A DNA stretch of 64,000 nt from the NCBI GenBank assembly GCA_021809105.1, contig JAKBAM010000008.1:1-64000 (forward strand). The letters run 5' to 3'. The translations under genes were made by a program, and so were the position numbers. Below are positions 25,279 through 34,511 of the stretch, piece by piece. The number at the start of each line of letters is the position of its first letter. The stretch's first letter is position 1. Below the pieces are notes generated by a model, which had not been told where the DNA came from, searched no databases, and saw nothing but the letters and a program-made list of their open reading frames with translations. This stretch comes from Actinomycetes bacterium (GTDB lineage Bacteria > Actinomycetota > Acidimicrobiia > Acidimicrobiales > Palsa-688).

Positions 25279-26879
25279 TGGCGGAGATCGGCCCCCGCTG
25301 GTCGACGATCCCGGCCATGGCCGCCGCCACGGCCGAGCGCCACGGCGAGCGCCTGGCGGTCGCCGACGGTGCGACCAGGCTCTCCTACGCGGAGTTGTTC
25401 TCCGCCTCCCGCTCGTTCGGGGCCGCTCTGGTGGAGGCGGGTGTCCAGCCCGGCGAACGGGTGGCCATCTGGGCGTTCAACAGCGCCGAGTGGATCATCG
25501 CCCTCCTGGGAGTGGAGCAGGTCGGGGCCGTGCTGGTCCCGATCAACACCAGGTTCAAAGGACCGGAGGCGGCTGCGGTACTGGCCCGGAGCCGGGCCCG
25601 GGCGCTGGTGACCGTCACCGACTTCCTGGGCGTCGACTACGTAGCCATGTTGCGCTCGGCGGGGGTCGAGCTGCCGGACCTGCAGACGATCGTCGTGGCT
25701 GACGGGCCGGTCCCGGACGGGGCGGAGTCGTGGGCGGGCTTCATGAGCCGCGCCACCCCGGCCGGTTGGGCGGAGGTCGACCGGCGCCGGGCGTCGCTCA
25801 GCACCGACGACCCCTCGGATGTGCTGTTCACGTCCGGCACCACTGGGGTCTCCAAGGGTGTGGTCATGACCCACGGCCGGACGCTGTGTGTCGCCACCGA
25901 CTGGGTCGAGATGACCGGCCTCGGAGCCGGCGACCGCTACTTGATGGTCAACCCCTACTTTCACATGTTCGGCCTGAAGGGTGGGATCTTGGCCTGCGTG
26001 GCCAGCGGTGCTGCCATGCTGCCCGAGCCGGTGTTCGACGTAGGGCGGGTCCTCGCCCGGGTCGAGGAGGAGAAGGTGACGGTCCTGCCCGGGCCGCCCA
26101 CCATCTACCAGTCGATCCTCGACCATCCCGACCTCGACCGCTACGACCTGTCGAGCCTGCGGGTGGCGGTCACTGGCGCAGCCGACATCCCCGTGGAGCT
26201 GATCCGTCGGATCCACGACGAGCTCCCGTTCTCCAGGATCATCTCCGGCTACGGCTTGACCGAGGGCGGCACGGCTACGGGCACGTCGCCCGAGGACGAC
26301 TTCGAGGCCATAGCCACGACGGTCGGCCACCGCCGCCCGGGGTTCGAGATCCGCATCGTGGACGACAAGGGCCAGGACGTACCCGCCGGCGAGTCCGGCG
26401 AGGTGCTGCTCCGGGGCGGGAGCATCATGCTGCAGTACCTCGACGATCCGGTCGAGACGGCCAAGGCACTCTCGCCCGAAGGATGGCTGCGCACCGGTGA
26501 CCTCGGAGCGTTCGACGCCGGCGGGCGGCTGCGCATCGTCGGGCGGGTCAAGGACATGTTCATCGTGGGAGGCTTCAACGCCTATCCAGCCGAGATCGAA
26601 AACGCTCTGCTCGGGCACCCCGACATCCGCCAAGCCGCTGTCATCGGGATCCCCGACGAGCGCCTCGGCGAGGTGGGCATGGCGTTCGTTGTGCTGAGGC
26701 CGGGCGCCAGGACCAGCGGTGCGGACATCGCGGCGTGGTCCCGGGAGCAGATGGCCAACTACAAGGCGCCGAGGGTGGTGGAGATCGTCGACCACCTTCC
26801 CCTCAACGCCACCGGCAAGGTGCAAAAGGACGTCCTCCGCGCCGGGCTGTCTCCCCGACCGACGGTGTCGCCGGCATGA
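25278..26879 (+). CDS. AMP-forming acyl-CoA synthetase (FadD3-like)
   Basis: This 533-residue ANL-superfamily ligase has VLFTSGTTGVSKGVVMTH (P-loop), ISGYGLTEGG (A5), WLRTGDLGAFDAGG and PLNATGKVQKDVL with the C-terminal lysine. The N-terminal half, with RVAIWAFNSAEWIIALLG and VPINTRFKGPEA, resembles FadD3, the ligase for steroid-ring-derived propanoates, but family resemblance alone does not fix the substrate. ATG 25278 overlaps the stop of an 18-codon ORF. The stop overlaps the start of the CoA transferase (ATGA). Confidence 0.9.
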   Translation: MAEIGPRWSTIPAMAAATAERHGERLAVADGATRLSYAELFSASRSFGAALVEAGVQPGERVAIWAFNSAEWIIALLGVEQVGAVLVPINTRFKGPEAAAVLARSRARALVTVTDFLGVDYVAMLRSAGVELPDLQTIVVADGPVPDGAESWAGFMSRATPAGWAEVDRRRASLSTDDPSDVLFTSGTTGVSKGVVMTHGRTLCVATDWVEMTGLGAGDRYLMVNPYFHMFGLKGGILACVASGAAMLPEPVFDVGRVLARVEEEKVTVLPGPPTIYQSILDHPDLDRYDLSSLRVAVTGAADIPVELIRRIHDELPFSRIISGYGLTEGGTATGTSPEDDFEAIATTVGHRRPGFEIRIVDDKGQDVPAGESGEVLLRGGSIMLQYLDDPVETAKALSPEGWLRTGDLGAFDAGGRLRIVGRVKDMFIVGGFNAYPAEIENALLGHPDIRQAAVIGIPDERLGEVGMAFVVLRPGARTSGADIAAWSREQMANYKAPRVVEIVDHLPLNATGKVQKDVLRAGLSPRPTVSPA

Positions 26880-28060
26880 GCGGAGGCACCGAGCCCGCCG
26901 GCGGCCTCCAGTCGCTGTCAGGGTTGAGGGTCGTCGAGCTGGGAGTCTGGGTGGCGGCCCCGGCCGCGGCCGCGCTCCTGGCGGATTGGGGCGCCGACGT
27001 CATCAAGGTGGAGCCTCCGACCGGTGACCCCATGCGCTCGGTCTTCGGATCGCTCGGGATCGGTGAGGACCTCCCCAACCCGGCGTTCGCCCTCGACAAT
27101 CGCGGCAAGCGGAGCGTCGAGCTCGACTTGCGCCAAGCGGCGGATCGGCAAGCGATGGAGGACCTCCTCGCCAGCGCGGACGTCTTCATCACCAACCTGA
27201 GGCCCGACGCGCTGGACCGCCTCGACCTCGAGCCGGCGGCGACGGTGGGGCGCCATCCGCGGCTGGTGTACGCCAGCGTCAGCGGTTACGGGCTGAAGGG
27301 GGAGGAGCGCGACCGGCCGACCTACGACATCGGCGCTTTCTGGGCCCGGTCGGGCCTGGCCATGCAGATGGCGGACAGCAGCGGAGCGCCGTTGAATGCC
27401 CGCGGCGGGATCGGTGACCACATCACCGGCCTGGCCGCGCTGGCCGGGGTCCTCGCTGCGGTCATGGAGCAGCGCCACACCGGCAGGGGCCGGGTGGTGG
27501 AGGTCTCCCTCCTCCGGGCGGGCGCTTACGTCCTCGGTTGGGACCTAGGCATACAGATGGCGCTCGGGAAGGTGGCCCGGGCGGAGCGCAGGGACAAGAA
27601 CCAGGCCCCGCTGATGAACCCCTACTGCGCCGCCGACGGCCAGTGGTTCTTCTTCACCGGGCTGGAGACCAAACGCCACCTCCCCGCCGTCTGCCGGGCG
27701 CTCGAGCGCACCGATCTCCTCGACGACCCCCGTTTCGCCTCCGCATCGTCCATCCGGCGCAACCGTTCGGAGGTGATCGCCATCCTCGACGAGGTGATCG
27801 CCAAGCGTCCCCTCGCCGAGTGGGCCGAGCGCTTCGACGAGGAAGGGGTCTGGTGGGCTCCCGCGCAGTCGCCGGCCCAAGTGGTGGCGGACCCCCAGCT
27901 GATGGCCAACGACGGCTTCGTCGAGATCGCGTCCCCCGGCGAGACCAGCCAGCGTTCGGTCAACGGTCCGGTGAGCTTCTCCGACCTTCCGCTGCGCCCG
28001 GCGGGGCCGGTCCCGTCCCTCGGGCAGCACACCGCCGAGGTGATGGAGGAGCTTGGCTAG
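26876..28060 (+). CDS. CaiB/BaiF family CoA transferase
   Basis: This 394-residue class III CoA transferase starts MSGGTEPAGG and has LADWGADVIKVEPP near residue 40, the GGIGDHITGLAAL segment carrying the candidate catalytic Asp, and TGRGRVVEVSLL. The enzyme moves CoA between acids through an aspartyl-CoA intermediate. ATG 26876 overlaps the ligase stop, so activation by the ligase and CoA transfer are translationally coupled. Racemases of the same fold cannot be excluded, but the paired His/Asp of that group is not evident. Confidence 0.87.
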   Translation: MSGGTEPAGGLQSLSGLRVVELGVWVAAPAAAALLADWGADVIKVEPPTGDPMRSVFGSLGIGEDLPNPAFALDNRGKRSVELDLRQAADRQAMEDLLASADVFITNLRPDALDRLDLEPAATVGRHPRLVYASVSGYGLKGEERDRPTYDIGAFWARSGLAMQMADSSGAPLNARGGIGDHITGLAALAGVLAAVMEQRHTGRGRVVEVSLLRAGAYVLGWDLGIQMALGKVARAERRDKNQAPLMNPYCAADGQWFFFTGLETKRHLPAVCRALERTDLLDDPRFASASSIRRNRSEVIAILDEVIAKRPLAEWAERFDEEGVWWAPAQSPAQVVADPQLMANDGFVEIASPGETSQRSVNGPVSFSDLPLRPAGPVPSLGQHTAEVMEELG

Positions 28061-28082
28061 AAGCCGCCGCTGCCGATCGGGG

Positions 28083-28127
28083 GCTACGGATCAGGCGTTA
28101 CGGATCAGTGGCTACGGAATCAGTGGC
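28083..28127 (+). repeat. Short imperfect direct repeats at gene ends
   Basis: About three imperfect copies of a 14-15 bp unit related to GCTACGGATCAGTG lie between the CoA transferase stop and the end of the opposing acyl-CoA dehydrogenase gene. The last copy covers the dehydrogenase stop codon at 28120. They look like recent slippage products. I see no hairpin that would make them a terminator. Confidence 0.5.
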
Positions 28128-29286
28128 TGCGGGCGCGGGCCAGAAGGCCTCGGGCGATGACCAGCCGCTGGATCTCGTTGGTCCCTTCCCCGATCACCAT
28201 GAGGGGGGCGTCGCGGTAGTACCGCTCGACGGGCATCTCGGTCGTGTAGCCCACGCCGCCGTGGATGCGCATCGCCTCGGTCGCCAGCTCCAGTGCTGTC
28301 TCGCTGGCGAAGAGCTTCGCCATGCCGGCCTCCACGTCGCAGCGGAGCCCGGCAGCCTTCCTCTGCGCTGCGCTCTGGGTGAGGAGACGTGCCGCTTCGA
28401 GCTTGGTGGCCATGTCGGCCAGCTTGAGCTGTATCGCCTGGTGCTCGGCGATGGGCTTGCCGAACGTGGTCCGCTGCTGGGCATAGAGGAGGGCAGCGTC
28501 GAACGCGGCGCGTGCCACCCCGACGGCGCGGGAGGCGATGTTGATCCGTCCGACCTCCAAGATGCCGAGGATCTGCGGGAGCCCGCGTCCCAAATCGCCG
28601 ATCAGGTTGGCCGCCGGCAGGCGGTGGTCGGAGTAGGCCATCTCGACGGTCTCGACGCCCTTGTACCCGAGCTTGCTCACGTGCTTGCTCACGGTGATGC
28701 CCTCGAAGCTCGGCCCCGGCTCCTTCTCCACGATGAAAGCGCTGATCCCTTCGTCGGTGCGCGCCGCTAGGGCCACCACCGAAGCGCGCTCCCCGTTGGT
28801 CACCCAAGCCTTGGTCCCGTTGAGCACGAACTCCTCGCCGTCGCGCCGGGCTCGGCAGGAGATGTTGCGGGTGTCGCTGCCGGCGTCGGGCTCCGACAGC
28901 GAGAGGGCACCCCGGCGCTCTCCCGACGCCATGGACGGCAGCCAGCGCTGCTTCTGCTCCTCGCTGGCGTGCTGCATCAGCAGCGTCGCCACCATCGTGT
29001 GAGTGTTGATGATGCCGGTCAGGCTCATCCATCCGTAGGCCAGCTCTTCGATGACCGCGACATAGGTCAGCAGGTCCAGTCCCAGCCCCCCGTAGCTGGT
29101 CGGGATGGTGACGCCGAACAGCCCCATCTCCCGCATCTGGGCGACGATGTCGGTGGGGTACTCGTCGGCCCGTTCCAGCCCGGCCGCCACCGGGGAGACC
29201 TCCTTGGCGACGAACCGGCGGACTGTTTCGACGATCTCCTGGCGGACCTCTGGATCGGTCGCCGTCTCGACACTTTCGTTCCCCAT
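28120..29286 (-). CDS. Acyl-CoA dehydrogenase (canonical, single subunit)
   Basis: This 388-residue enzyme has all standard motifs: ALSLSEPDAGSDTRN, FVLNGTKAWVTNG, RTTFGKPIAEHQAIQ, RIHGGVGYTTEMPVERYYRD, and GEGTNEIQRLVIAR with the catalytic Glu of short- and medium-chain enzymes. It introduces the alpha-beta double bond in acyl-CoA and passes electrons to ETF. It is divergent from the ligase at 29344, with 57 bp between starts. Unlike the paired dehydrogenases in this window, it should work as a homotetramer. Confidence 0.92.
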   Translation of the reverse strand: MGNESVETATDPEVRQEIVETVRRFVAKEVSPVAAGLERADEYPTDIVAQMREMGLFGVTIPTSYGGLGLDLLTYVAVIEELAYGWMSLTGIINTHTMVATLLMQHASEEQKQRWLPSMASGERRGALSLSEPDAGSDTRNISCRARRDGEEFVLNGTKAWVTNGERASVVALAARTDEGISAFIVEKEPGPSFEGITVSKHVSKLGYKGVETVEMAYSDHRLPAANLIGDLGRGLPQILGILEVGRINIASRAVGVARAAFDAALLYAQQRTTFGKPIAEHQAIQLKLADMATKLEAARLLTQSAAQRKAAGLRCDVEAGMAKLFASETALELATEAMRIHGGVGYTTEMPVERYYRDAPLMVIGEGTNEIQRLVIARGLLARARSH

Positions 29287-29308
29287 GTGCGGGAGATTAC
29301 ACCCGGAG

Positions 29309-29337
29309 TTGACTGCGATATCGATCTAGAGAAGTAT
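29309..29337 (+). promoter_or_regulatory. Candidate promoter with TTGACTGCGA half-site
   Basis: TTGACT at 29309, followed by GCGA, matches the reverse complement of one half of the operators at 4093 and 14401; the other half is not conserved. A possible -10 (AAGTAT) begins 17 bp after it, and ATG 29344 lies 35 bp from the TTGACT, almost the same distance as at the amidohydrolase (36 bp). This suggests a leaderless transcript for the ligase. The evidence is modest. Confidence 0.35.
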
Positions 29338-29343
29338 TGGCTC

Positions 29344-30870
29344 ATGGGAGCGGGCCTCTTGCACCACGGGCTCGAACGGGCGGCCGACCGCTTCGGCGCC
29401 AGGGACGCCCTCCTCGCCGGCGAGGACCGATGGACCTTCGGTGAGCTGGAGCGGCGGACCAACGCCACGGCGCGCCACCTCGCCTCTCGTGGAGTGTCCC
29501 CCGGAGGCCGGGTGGTGGTCATGACGGCCAATCGACCCGAGTTCGTCGTGGCGGTCAACGCCGTCAGCAAGCTGGGGGCGGCCGCGGTGCTCGTCAACCC
29601 GGCCTGGAAGGCGCTCGAGGTGCGGCACGCGCTCGAGCTGACCGATCCGCTCCACGCCGTGGCCGACGGCCCGGCCACAGATGTGCTGCGCGAACAACTG
29701 GGCGATGCTGCTGTATCGGACGTCGACGACCCGTCCTTCGCCGCCAGTGTCTCGGCTCAGAGCACCCGGCGGCCGGCGGAGGCGGGCGCGGACCCCGACC
29801 GCGACGCGCTGTTCGTCTTCAGCTCGGGCACGACAGGGCTGCCCAAGGCCGTTCGCCACACCCACCGCTCGTTCGGCTTCGCCACGACGCACTGGGTGGC
29901 GGCGCTCGGGCTCGGTCCCGACGACCGGTTCCAGGTGGCGACGCCTCCATCGCACATCCTCGGGTTGCTCAACCTGGCGACGGCTATAGCCGCTGGGGCG
30001 TCGGTCCGCCTGCACCGGCGGTTCGATCTCGAGGAGGTGCTCCACCGCATCCAGGCCGAGCGCATGACCCTGGAGATGGCCGTGGCGCCTATCGCCCTGG
30101 CCATGGCCAACCACCCGCGACTGGAGAGCTACGACCTCTCGTCGCTGCGATACATCATGTGGGGGGCTACCCCTGTGACCGCCAGTGTGGCCGAGGTCGT
30201 GACTCAGCGCACGGGCGTGCGCTGGCTGCCGGCTTACGGCGCGAGCGAGCTGCCGGTCATCGCCGCCAACCCTGTCGGGGATCCCGCGGCCTGGAGGCTC
30301 GACTCCGCCGGGTTGCCGGCCCCGGGCGTCGAGCTGAGGGTATGTGACCTCGACACCGGCGAGGTGCTCGCGCCCGGCGAGGTGGGCGACATGCAGGCCC
30401 TCAGCCCCTCGGTCATGGCCGGGTACGTGCCGGAGGAGGCCAATGCGGCGGCGTTCGTCGACGGTTGGTACCGCACGGGGGATGTGGGCTGGCTGGAGCC
30501 CGAGGGGTGGGTCCATCTCACCGACCGATCCAAGGAGATGATCAAGGTGAACGGATTCCAAGTGGCGCCCGCCGAGTTGGAGGCTGTCTTGCACGGCCAC
30601 CCCGGAGTCGTCGACTGCGCCGTGTTCGGCGTAGCCGACCAGCGGGCGGGCGAGGTTCCCGTCGCCGCCGTGGAACTCGACGCCACCCACCCTGCCAGCG
30701 CCGGCGAGCTCATGGATCTCGTAGCGGGTGCCCTTGCTTCCTACAAGCGGCTGCACCGGGTCGTGGTGGTCGACACCATCCCGCGGCTGCCTTCGGGGAA
30801 GGTGCTGCGCCGCCAGCTCCGCGAGGAGTGGGAGCCACAGATCGTGGCCACTGCCGGGAGGGGCGCCTGA
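29344..30870 (+). CDS. AMP-forming acyl-CoA synthetase
   Basis: This 508-residue ANL-family ligase has FVFSSGTTGLPKAVRHTH (P-loop), LPAYGASELPV (A5 motif, with Ser-Glu in place of the usual Thr-Glu), WYRTGDVGWLEPEGWVHL, KEMIKVNGFQVAPAELE and PRLPSGKVLRRQL. ATG 29344 (MGAGLLHHG) is chosen because upstream codons run into the divergent gene. It starts a plus-strand operon with an acyl-CoA dehydrogenase pair and an enoyl-CoA hydratase-fold protein, all overlapping, so a single acid is probably activated and then dehydrogenated by the products of this operon. Confidence 0.92.
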   Translation: MGAGLLHHGLERAADRFGARDALLAGEDRWTFGELERRTNATARHLASRGVSPGGRVVVMTANRPEFVVAVNAVSKLGAAAVLVNPAWKALEVRHALELTDPLHAVADGPATDVLREQLGDAAVSDVDDPSFAASVSAQSTRRPAEAGADPDRDALFVFSSGTTGLPKAVRHTHRSFGFATTHWVAALGLGPDDRFQVATPPSHILGLLNLATAIAAGASVRLHRRFDLEEVLHRIQAERMTLEMAVAPIALAMANHPRLESYDLSSLRYIMWGATPVTASVAEVVTQRTGVRWLPAYGASELPVIAANPVGDPAAWRLDSAGLPAPGVELRVCDLDTGEVLAPGEVGDMQALSPSVMAGYVPEEANAAAFVDGWYRTGDVGWLEPEGWVHLTDRSKEMIKVNGFQVAPAELEAVLHGHPGVVDCAVFGVADQRAGEVPVAAVELDATHPASAGELMDLVAGALASYKRLHRVVVVDTIPRLPSGKVLRRQLREEWEPQIVATAGRGA

Positions 30871-31916
30871 TGGATGTCCGCTTCTCGCCCGAGCAGCAGG
30901 CACTGCGCGATTCGGCCGCGCAGGCCGTCGATCGTCTCGGACCCCACACGGTCCGGGATCTGGAGGACACCGAACGCGCCGCCAAGCTGGATGCCGCGGT
31001 CGAGGCGTCGGGATGGCGCGAGCTGCGCGCGGCCGGCGAGGGTCGAGCTCCGCTGGCTTCGGCGGTGGAAGCAGCGATCATCGCCGAGGAGATGGGCCGT
31101 GGATTGGCCGACGCGCCTTTCGTCGGCGCCACTCTGGCCGCCGAGCTGCGCAGGCTGGTCGGTGCTCCGCCGGCCACTGCCCGTGAGACGGTTGGTTTCG
31201 TCGCCGACCTGTCGGCTCCGGCGGTAGCTGACCGAGGGACGTTGCCGGCGGGGGCGGTGGCCATCGACGCCCGCCATTCGGCATCGGCGCTGGTGCTGGT
31301 GCCCGTCGAAGGCGGCCACGCTGTAGCCGAGGTGTCCTTGGATGCCTCCATCCCGGCGGAGGTGGACCTGACCAGGCCCGCGGCCACGATCGCGGCAGGG
31401 GCCGGGATGGAGCGGCTGGGCCCCGTCGAGCAGCCGCTGACCGCCGACGATCTGCGCAGATGGACTGCCCTTGGCCTGGGGCTCACCAGCGCCGACCTGG
31501 TCGGGGTGATGAGGGGCGTGCTCAGCGTTGCTTGCGAGTACGCGGGCGCCCGCCGGCAGTACGGCGTCGCCATCGGCTCGTTCCAGGCCGTCCAGCACAT
31601 GCTGGCGGATGCGTGCGTGGCGATGGAGGGCTCGCGAAGCGTGGCGCTCCACGCCGCTTGGGCCGTCGACGCTCTGGCGGCGGAGGAGGCCCTCGCCGCC
31701 ACGGCGATGGCGAAGGCCTACTGCTCGCGCGCCGCCCGGATGGTTTGTGAGACGGGGATCCAGGTGCACGGCGGGATCGGCAACACCTGGGACTGCATGG
31801 CGCACGTTTACCTCCGGCGGGCGCTCTTGGCTATCGACGTCCTCGGCGGTGCGGGAGCCAACTTGCAGCGCGTGCTGGATCACAACGGGATCGGAGGCGC
31901 AGATGGACTTCGGTGA
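30870..31916 (+). CDS. Acyl-CoA dehydrogenase, beta-type subunit of a pair
   Basis: This 348-residue protein has the FAD-binding C-terminal half of acyl-CoA dehydrogenases (RRQYGVAIGSFQAVQHMLAD, IQVHGGIGNTWDCMAHVYLRR), but its middle domain is divergent and lacks the SEPxxGSD loop. This is the usual form of the partner subunit in alpha2-beta2 FadE enzymes. ATG 30870 overlaps the ligase stop. Its 3' end overlaps the alpha-type subunit gene by 14 bp, so the two are translationally coupled. Confidence 0.88.
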   Translation: MDVRFSPEQQALRDSAAQAVDRLGPHTVRDLEDTERAAKLDAAVEASGWRELRAAGEGRAPLASAVEAAIIAEEMGRGLADAPFVGATLAAELRRLVGAPPATARETVGFVADLSAPAVADRGTLPAGAVAIDARHSASALVLVPVEGGHAVAEVSLDASIPAEVDLTRPAATIAAGAGMERLGPVEQPLTADDLRRWTALGLGLTSADLVGVMRGVLSVACEYAGARRQYGVAIGSFQAVQHMLADACVAMEGSRSVALHAAWAVDALAAEEALAATAMAKAYCSRAARMVCETGIQVHGGIGNTWDCMAHVYLRRALLAIDVLGGAGANLQRVLDHNGIGGADGLR

Positions 31917-33033
31917 TTCCCCGGAGGAAGCGGACTTCAGGCGGCGGCTGAGGGACTGGCTGCGGGACAACAATCCCGGCCTGCCGGCCTCCTCCACGTC
32001 CGATGCTTACTGGGCGGGGCAGGCGCCCTGGCACCAGGCGCTCTACGACGCCGGTTTCTTCGGCATGTCGTGGCCGAAGGACATCGGCGGCCAGGGGCTG
32101 CCCTCGGTCTACGAGGTCATAGTGGACGCCGAGCTGGCCCGCGCCGGCGCTCCGCCCCGGCCCAGCCTCGGCTACCTGGTGGTCGGTATCGGTCACCACG
32201 CCAGCGACGACGTCAAGCAGCGGTTCCTGCCCGGGCTCGTCAACGGTCGCGACCGGTGGTGCCAGGGCTTCAGCGAGCCCGACGCCGGCTCCGATCTGGC
32301 GTCGCTGCGGACCCGGGCCGAGCTGGACGGGGACGAGTACGTGATCACAGGCCACAAGGTGTGGACCAGCTACTCCGACGCCGCCGACTGGTGCCTGCTG
32401 CTCGCCCGGACCGACCCGGACGTCCCGAAGCATCGCGGCCTGTCGGCCTTCGCCGTCCCGATGCGCCAGCCCGGGATCGAGCAGCGGCCCCTCAAGATGA
32501 TCAACGGGGTCACCCGGGAGTTCGGCGAGGTGCTCTTCGACGGCGCCCGGGTCCCCGCGGCCAACATGATCGGCCAGCCGGGCGAGGGCTGGCGGCTGGC
32601 CATGACGGTGGTCAGCCACGAGCGCGAACCAGGCGAGCTGGGATACGTGGCCCGCTACAGCAAGGTGGTCAGCGAGCTCGGCCGCCAGGTCAAGGCGGAC
32701 CCGGGCAAGTTCGGCCCTGAGCAGGTCCGCGACCTCGGGTGGGCGATGATCGAGGCCGAGATGCTGCGGCTGCACGTGTCCCGCCGGCTGTCGGACCGCA
32801 TGGACGGGATATCCCACGGCCCGGAAGGTTCGGTGGACAAATTGCTGATGACCGCAGTGGAGCAGGCGGTCGGGCACGCCGCGCTGTCGGTCGGCGGCAC
32901 CCCTCACGGAGATGGAGATGACATGTGGTTGAAGGTTTACCTGTACAGCCGGGCGCAGAGCGTCATGGGTGGCACGTCACAGATCCAGCGCAACCTGGTG
33001 GCCAGCCGCATCCTGGGGCTGCCGGCATCATGA
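31903..33033 (+). CDS. Acyl-CoA dehydrogenase, alpha-type subunit of a pair
   Basis: This 376-residue enzyme has CQGFSEPDAGSDLAS (residues 120-134), YVITGHKVWTSYSDAADW, and C-terminal MGGTSQIQRNLVA. The latter lacks the medium-chain Glu; Glu240 in VVSHERE is at the alternative catalytic position used by isovaleryl-type and steroid FadE enzymes. With the preceding gene it should form a heterotetramer acting on a bulky or branched acyl-CoA. The stop overlaps the enoyl-CoA hydratase start (ATGA). Confidence 0.91.
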   Translation: MDFGDSPEEADFRRRLRDWLRDNNPGLPASSTSDAYWAGQAPWHQALYDAGFFGMSWPKDIGGQGLPSVYEVIVDAELARAGAPPRPSLGYLVVGIGHHASDDVKQRFLPGLVNGRDRWCQGFSEPDAGSDLASLRTRAELDGDEYVITGHKVWTSYSDAADWCLLLARTDPDVPKHRGLSAFAVPMRQPGIEQRPLKMINGVTREFGEVLFDGARVPAANMIGQPGEGWRLAMTVVSHEREPGELGYVARYSKVVSELGRQVKADPGKFGPEQVRDLGWAMIEAEMLRLHVSRRLSDRMDGISHGPEGSVDKLLMTAVEQAVGHAALSVGGTPHGDGDDMWLKVYLYSRAQSVMGGTSQIQRNLVASRILGLPAS

Positions 33034-33830
33034 GCGAATATGACCTCCCGCAAGAGATCCTGGTCGAGTCGGACGGGCCGATCCGCATCGTGCGGCTCAA
33101 CCGGCCCGAGCAGCTCAACGCCACCAACCACGTCCTGCACCGGGGGCTGGCCGAGCTGTGGCCCCAGCTCGACGCCGACCGGGGCGCCAGGGTGGCGGTG
33201 CTCACCGGTATCGGCCGGGCGTTCTCAGCCGGGGGCGACTTCGCCTACATAGAGGAGCTGTCCAACGACGCCGACCTGCGGCGGGAGAGCCTCACCCACG
33301 GCCGGATGATCGTCACGGGGATGGCGCAGTGCCGGCTCCCGATCGTGGCGGCGGTCAACGGCCCCGCAGTGGGTCTCGGGTGCAGCCTGGTCGCGCTCTC
33401 CGACATCTCATTCATCGCCCAGAGCGCGCATTTGGCCGATCCCCACGTCCTCGTCGGCCTCGTCGCCGCCGATGGCGGCCCGGTGACCTGGCCCCTGATG
33501 ATCAGCCTGCAGCTGGCCAAGGAGTATGCGCTGACAGGGGATCGCATATCCGCTGACCGGGCAGCACAGATCGGCTTGGTCAACCACGTGTGCCCCGACG
33601 GCGAGGTGCTGGACCAGGCGCTGGCCTGCGCCCGACGGATCGCCAAGCTGCCCCAGCAGGCGGCCGAGGATACGAAGCGCATCCTCAACCTGCACCTGGA
33701 GCGGGCCCTCACCGCCACCCTCGACTTTGCGCTTCTCGCCGAGGACCGATCCTTCACCTCCCCCGAGCTGCGGGCCAACATCGATCGGCTGCAGGGCCGC
33801 ACCGAGAAGGGCGACCCAAGCCCGGGGTGA
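33030..33830 (+). CDS. Enoyl-CoA hydratase/isomerase family protein lacking both catalytic Glu
   Basis: This 266-residue crotonase-fold protein has the oxyanion-hole segments GRAFSAGGDFAY and AAVNGPAVGLGCSL. The first catalytic Glu of hydratases is replaced by Ser (GLGCSLVALSD), and the second by His (DPHVLVGLVAADGG). It is therefore unlikely to be a simple hydratase and may be an isomerase, a C-C bond hydrolase or a decarboxylase of the same fold. It is the last gene of the ligase-dehydrogenase operon. Confidence 0.86.
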   Translation: MSEYDLPQEILVESDGPIRIVRLNRPEQLNATNHVLHRGLAELWPQLDADRGARVAVLTGIGRAFSAGGDFAYIEELSNDADLRRESLTHGRMIVTGMAQCRLPIVAAVNGPAVGLGCSLVALSDISFIAQSAHLADPHVLVGLVAADGGPVTWPLMISLQLAKEYALTGDRISADRAAQIGLVNHVCPDGEVLDQALACARRIAKLPQQAAEDTKRILNLHLERALTATLDFALLAEDRSFTSPELRANIDRLQGRTEKGDPSPG

Positions 33831-33851
33831 CCGGCCGGGAGTGGGGGAGCC

Positions 33852-34511
33852 TCAAGGGGCTGTCAGTTGCTCCCGCTCCCTGGCCTGCAGCCACTCGCCC
33901 AACGCCTCCCCGGCGTGGAGGACGTGCTCCTCGGCGATGAGGCGCGCCGCCCTGCCGTCACGACGCCCGATGGCGTCTAGGAGCGCGGCGTGCTCGGCGA
34001 GGCTTCGCTGCTCTTGTTCGGGGAACAGCTCGAAGTAGTTGCTCGGCACCGCTCGCACTGCGTGGCGGACGAAGGTGAGGAGGCGGGGGGAGCGCGACGC
34101 GCGATTGAGCGCCCGATGGAAACGCCAGTTGGCCGTCACCACGTCCGCCGAGCCGGTGATGGCGTCGGCCACCGAGCGCAGCTCCGCCAGCTCGTCGGGG
34201 GTGATCCGGGCAGCCGTCCACTCCGCCGCCTTGCCTGCCAGCGTCGCCAGCACCGCGAAGTTGTCGACCGCGTCCTCCCAGGTGATACCGATGACGGTGA
34301 TCCCGCTGCGGGGGGCGATGGACACCAGCCCCTCGTGTGACAGCTCGATCAGCGCTTCCCGGATCGGGGTGCGGCTGGTGCCGAACTCTTCGGTGATCAG
34401 GTCCAGGTCCAGGCGGGAGCCCGGTCGCAGCTGCCCGGTGATGATCCGGTCGCGTAGCTCGCTGGCCGCCCGTTGACGGACCGTACCGCCTATCGCCTTG
34501 AAATCTGGCAT
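33852..34511 (-). CDS. GntR family regulator, FCD (FadR-type) ligand domain
   Basis: This 219-residue regulator has a winged helix at about residues 10-75 (RPGSRLDLDLITEEFGTSRTP, then EALIELSHEGLVSI) and a C-terminal all-helical FCD domain. FCD regulators usually sense a carboxylic acid with a bound metal. ATG 34511 lies inside the palindrome at 34506-34524. The divergent gene is a flavin monooxygenase, so this protein probably represses both that gene and itself. Confidence 0.9.
   Translation of the reverse strand: MPDFKAIGGTVRQRAASELRDRIITGQLRPGSRLDLDLITEEFGTSRTPIREALIELSHEGLVSIAPRSGITVIGITWEDAVDNFAVLATLAGKAAEWTAARITPDELAELRSVADAITGSADVVTANWRFHRALNRASRSPRLLTFVRHAVRAVPSNYFELFPEQEQRSLAEHAALLDAIGRRDGRAARLIAEEHVLHAGEALGEWLQAREREQLTAP

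Noticed and set aside
25161-26825. 554-codon open frame on the minus strand opposite the ligase
   Set aside because: It is a shadow of the real ligase in high-GC DNA; the translation is low-complexity with no family motifs, while the plus strand has all ANL motifs.
29326-30903. 525-codon frame antisense to the acyl-CoA ligase at 29344
   Set aside because: It is a compositional shadow; no start context and no motifs.
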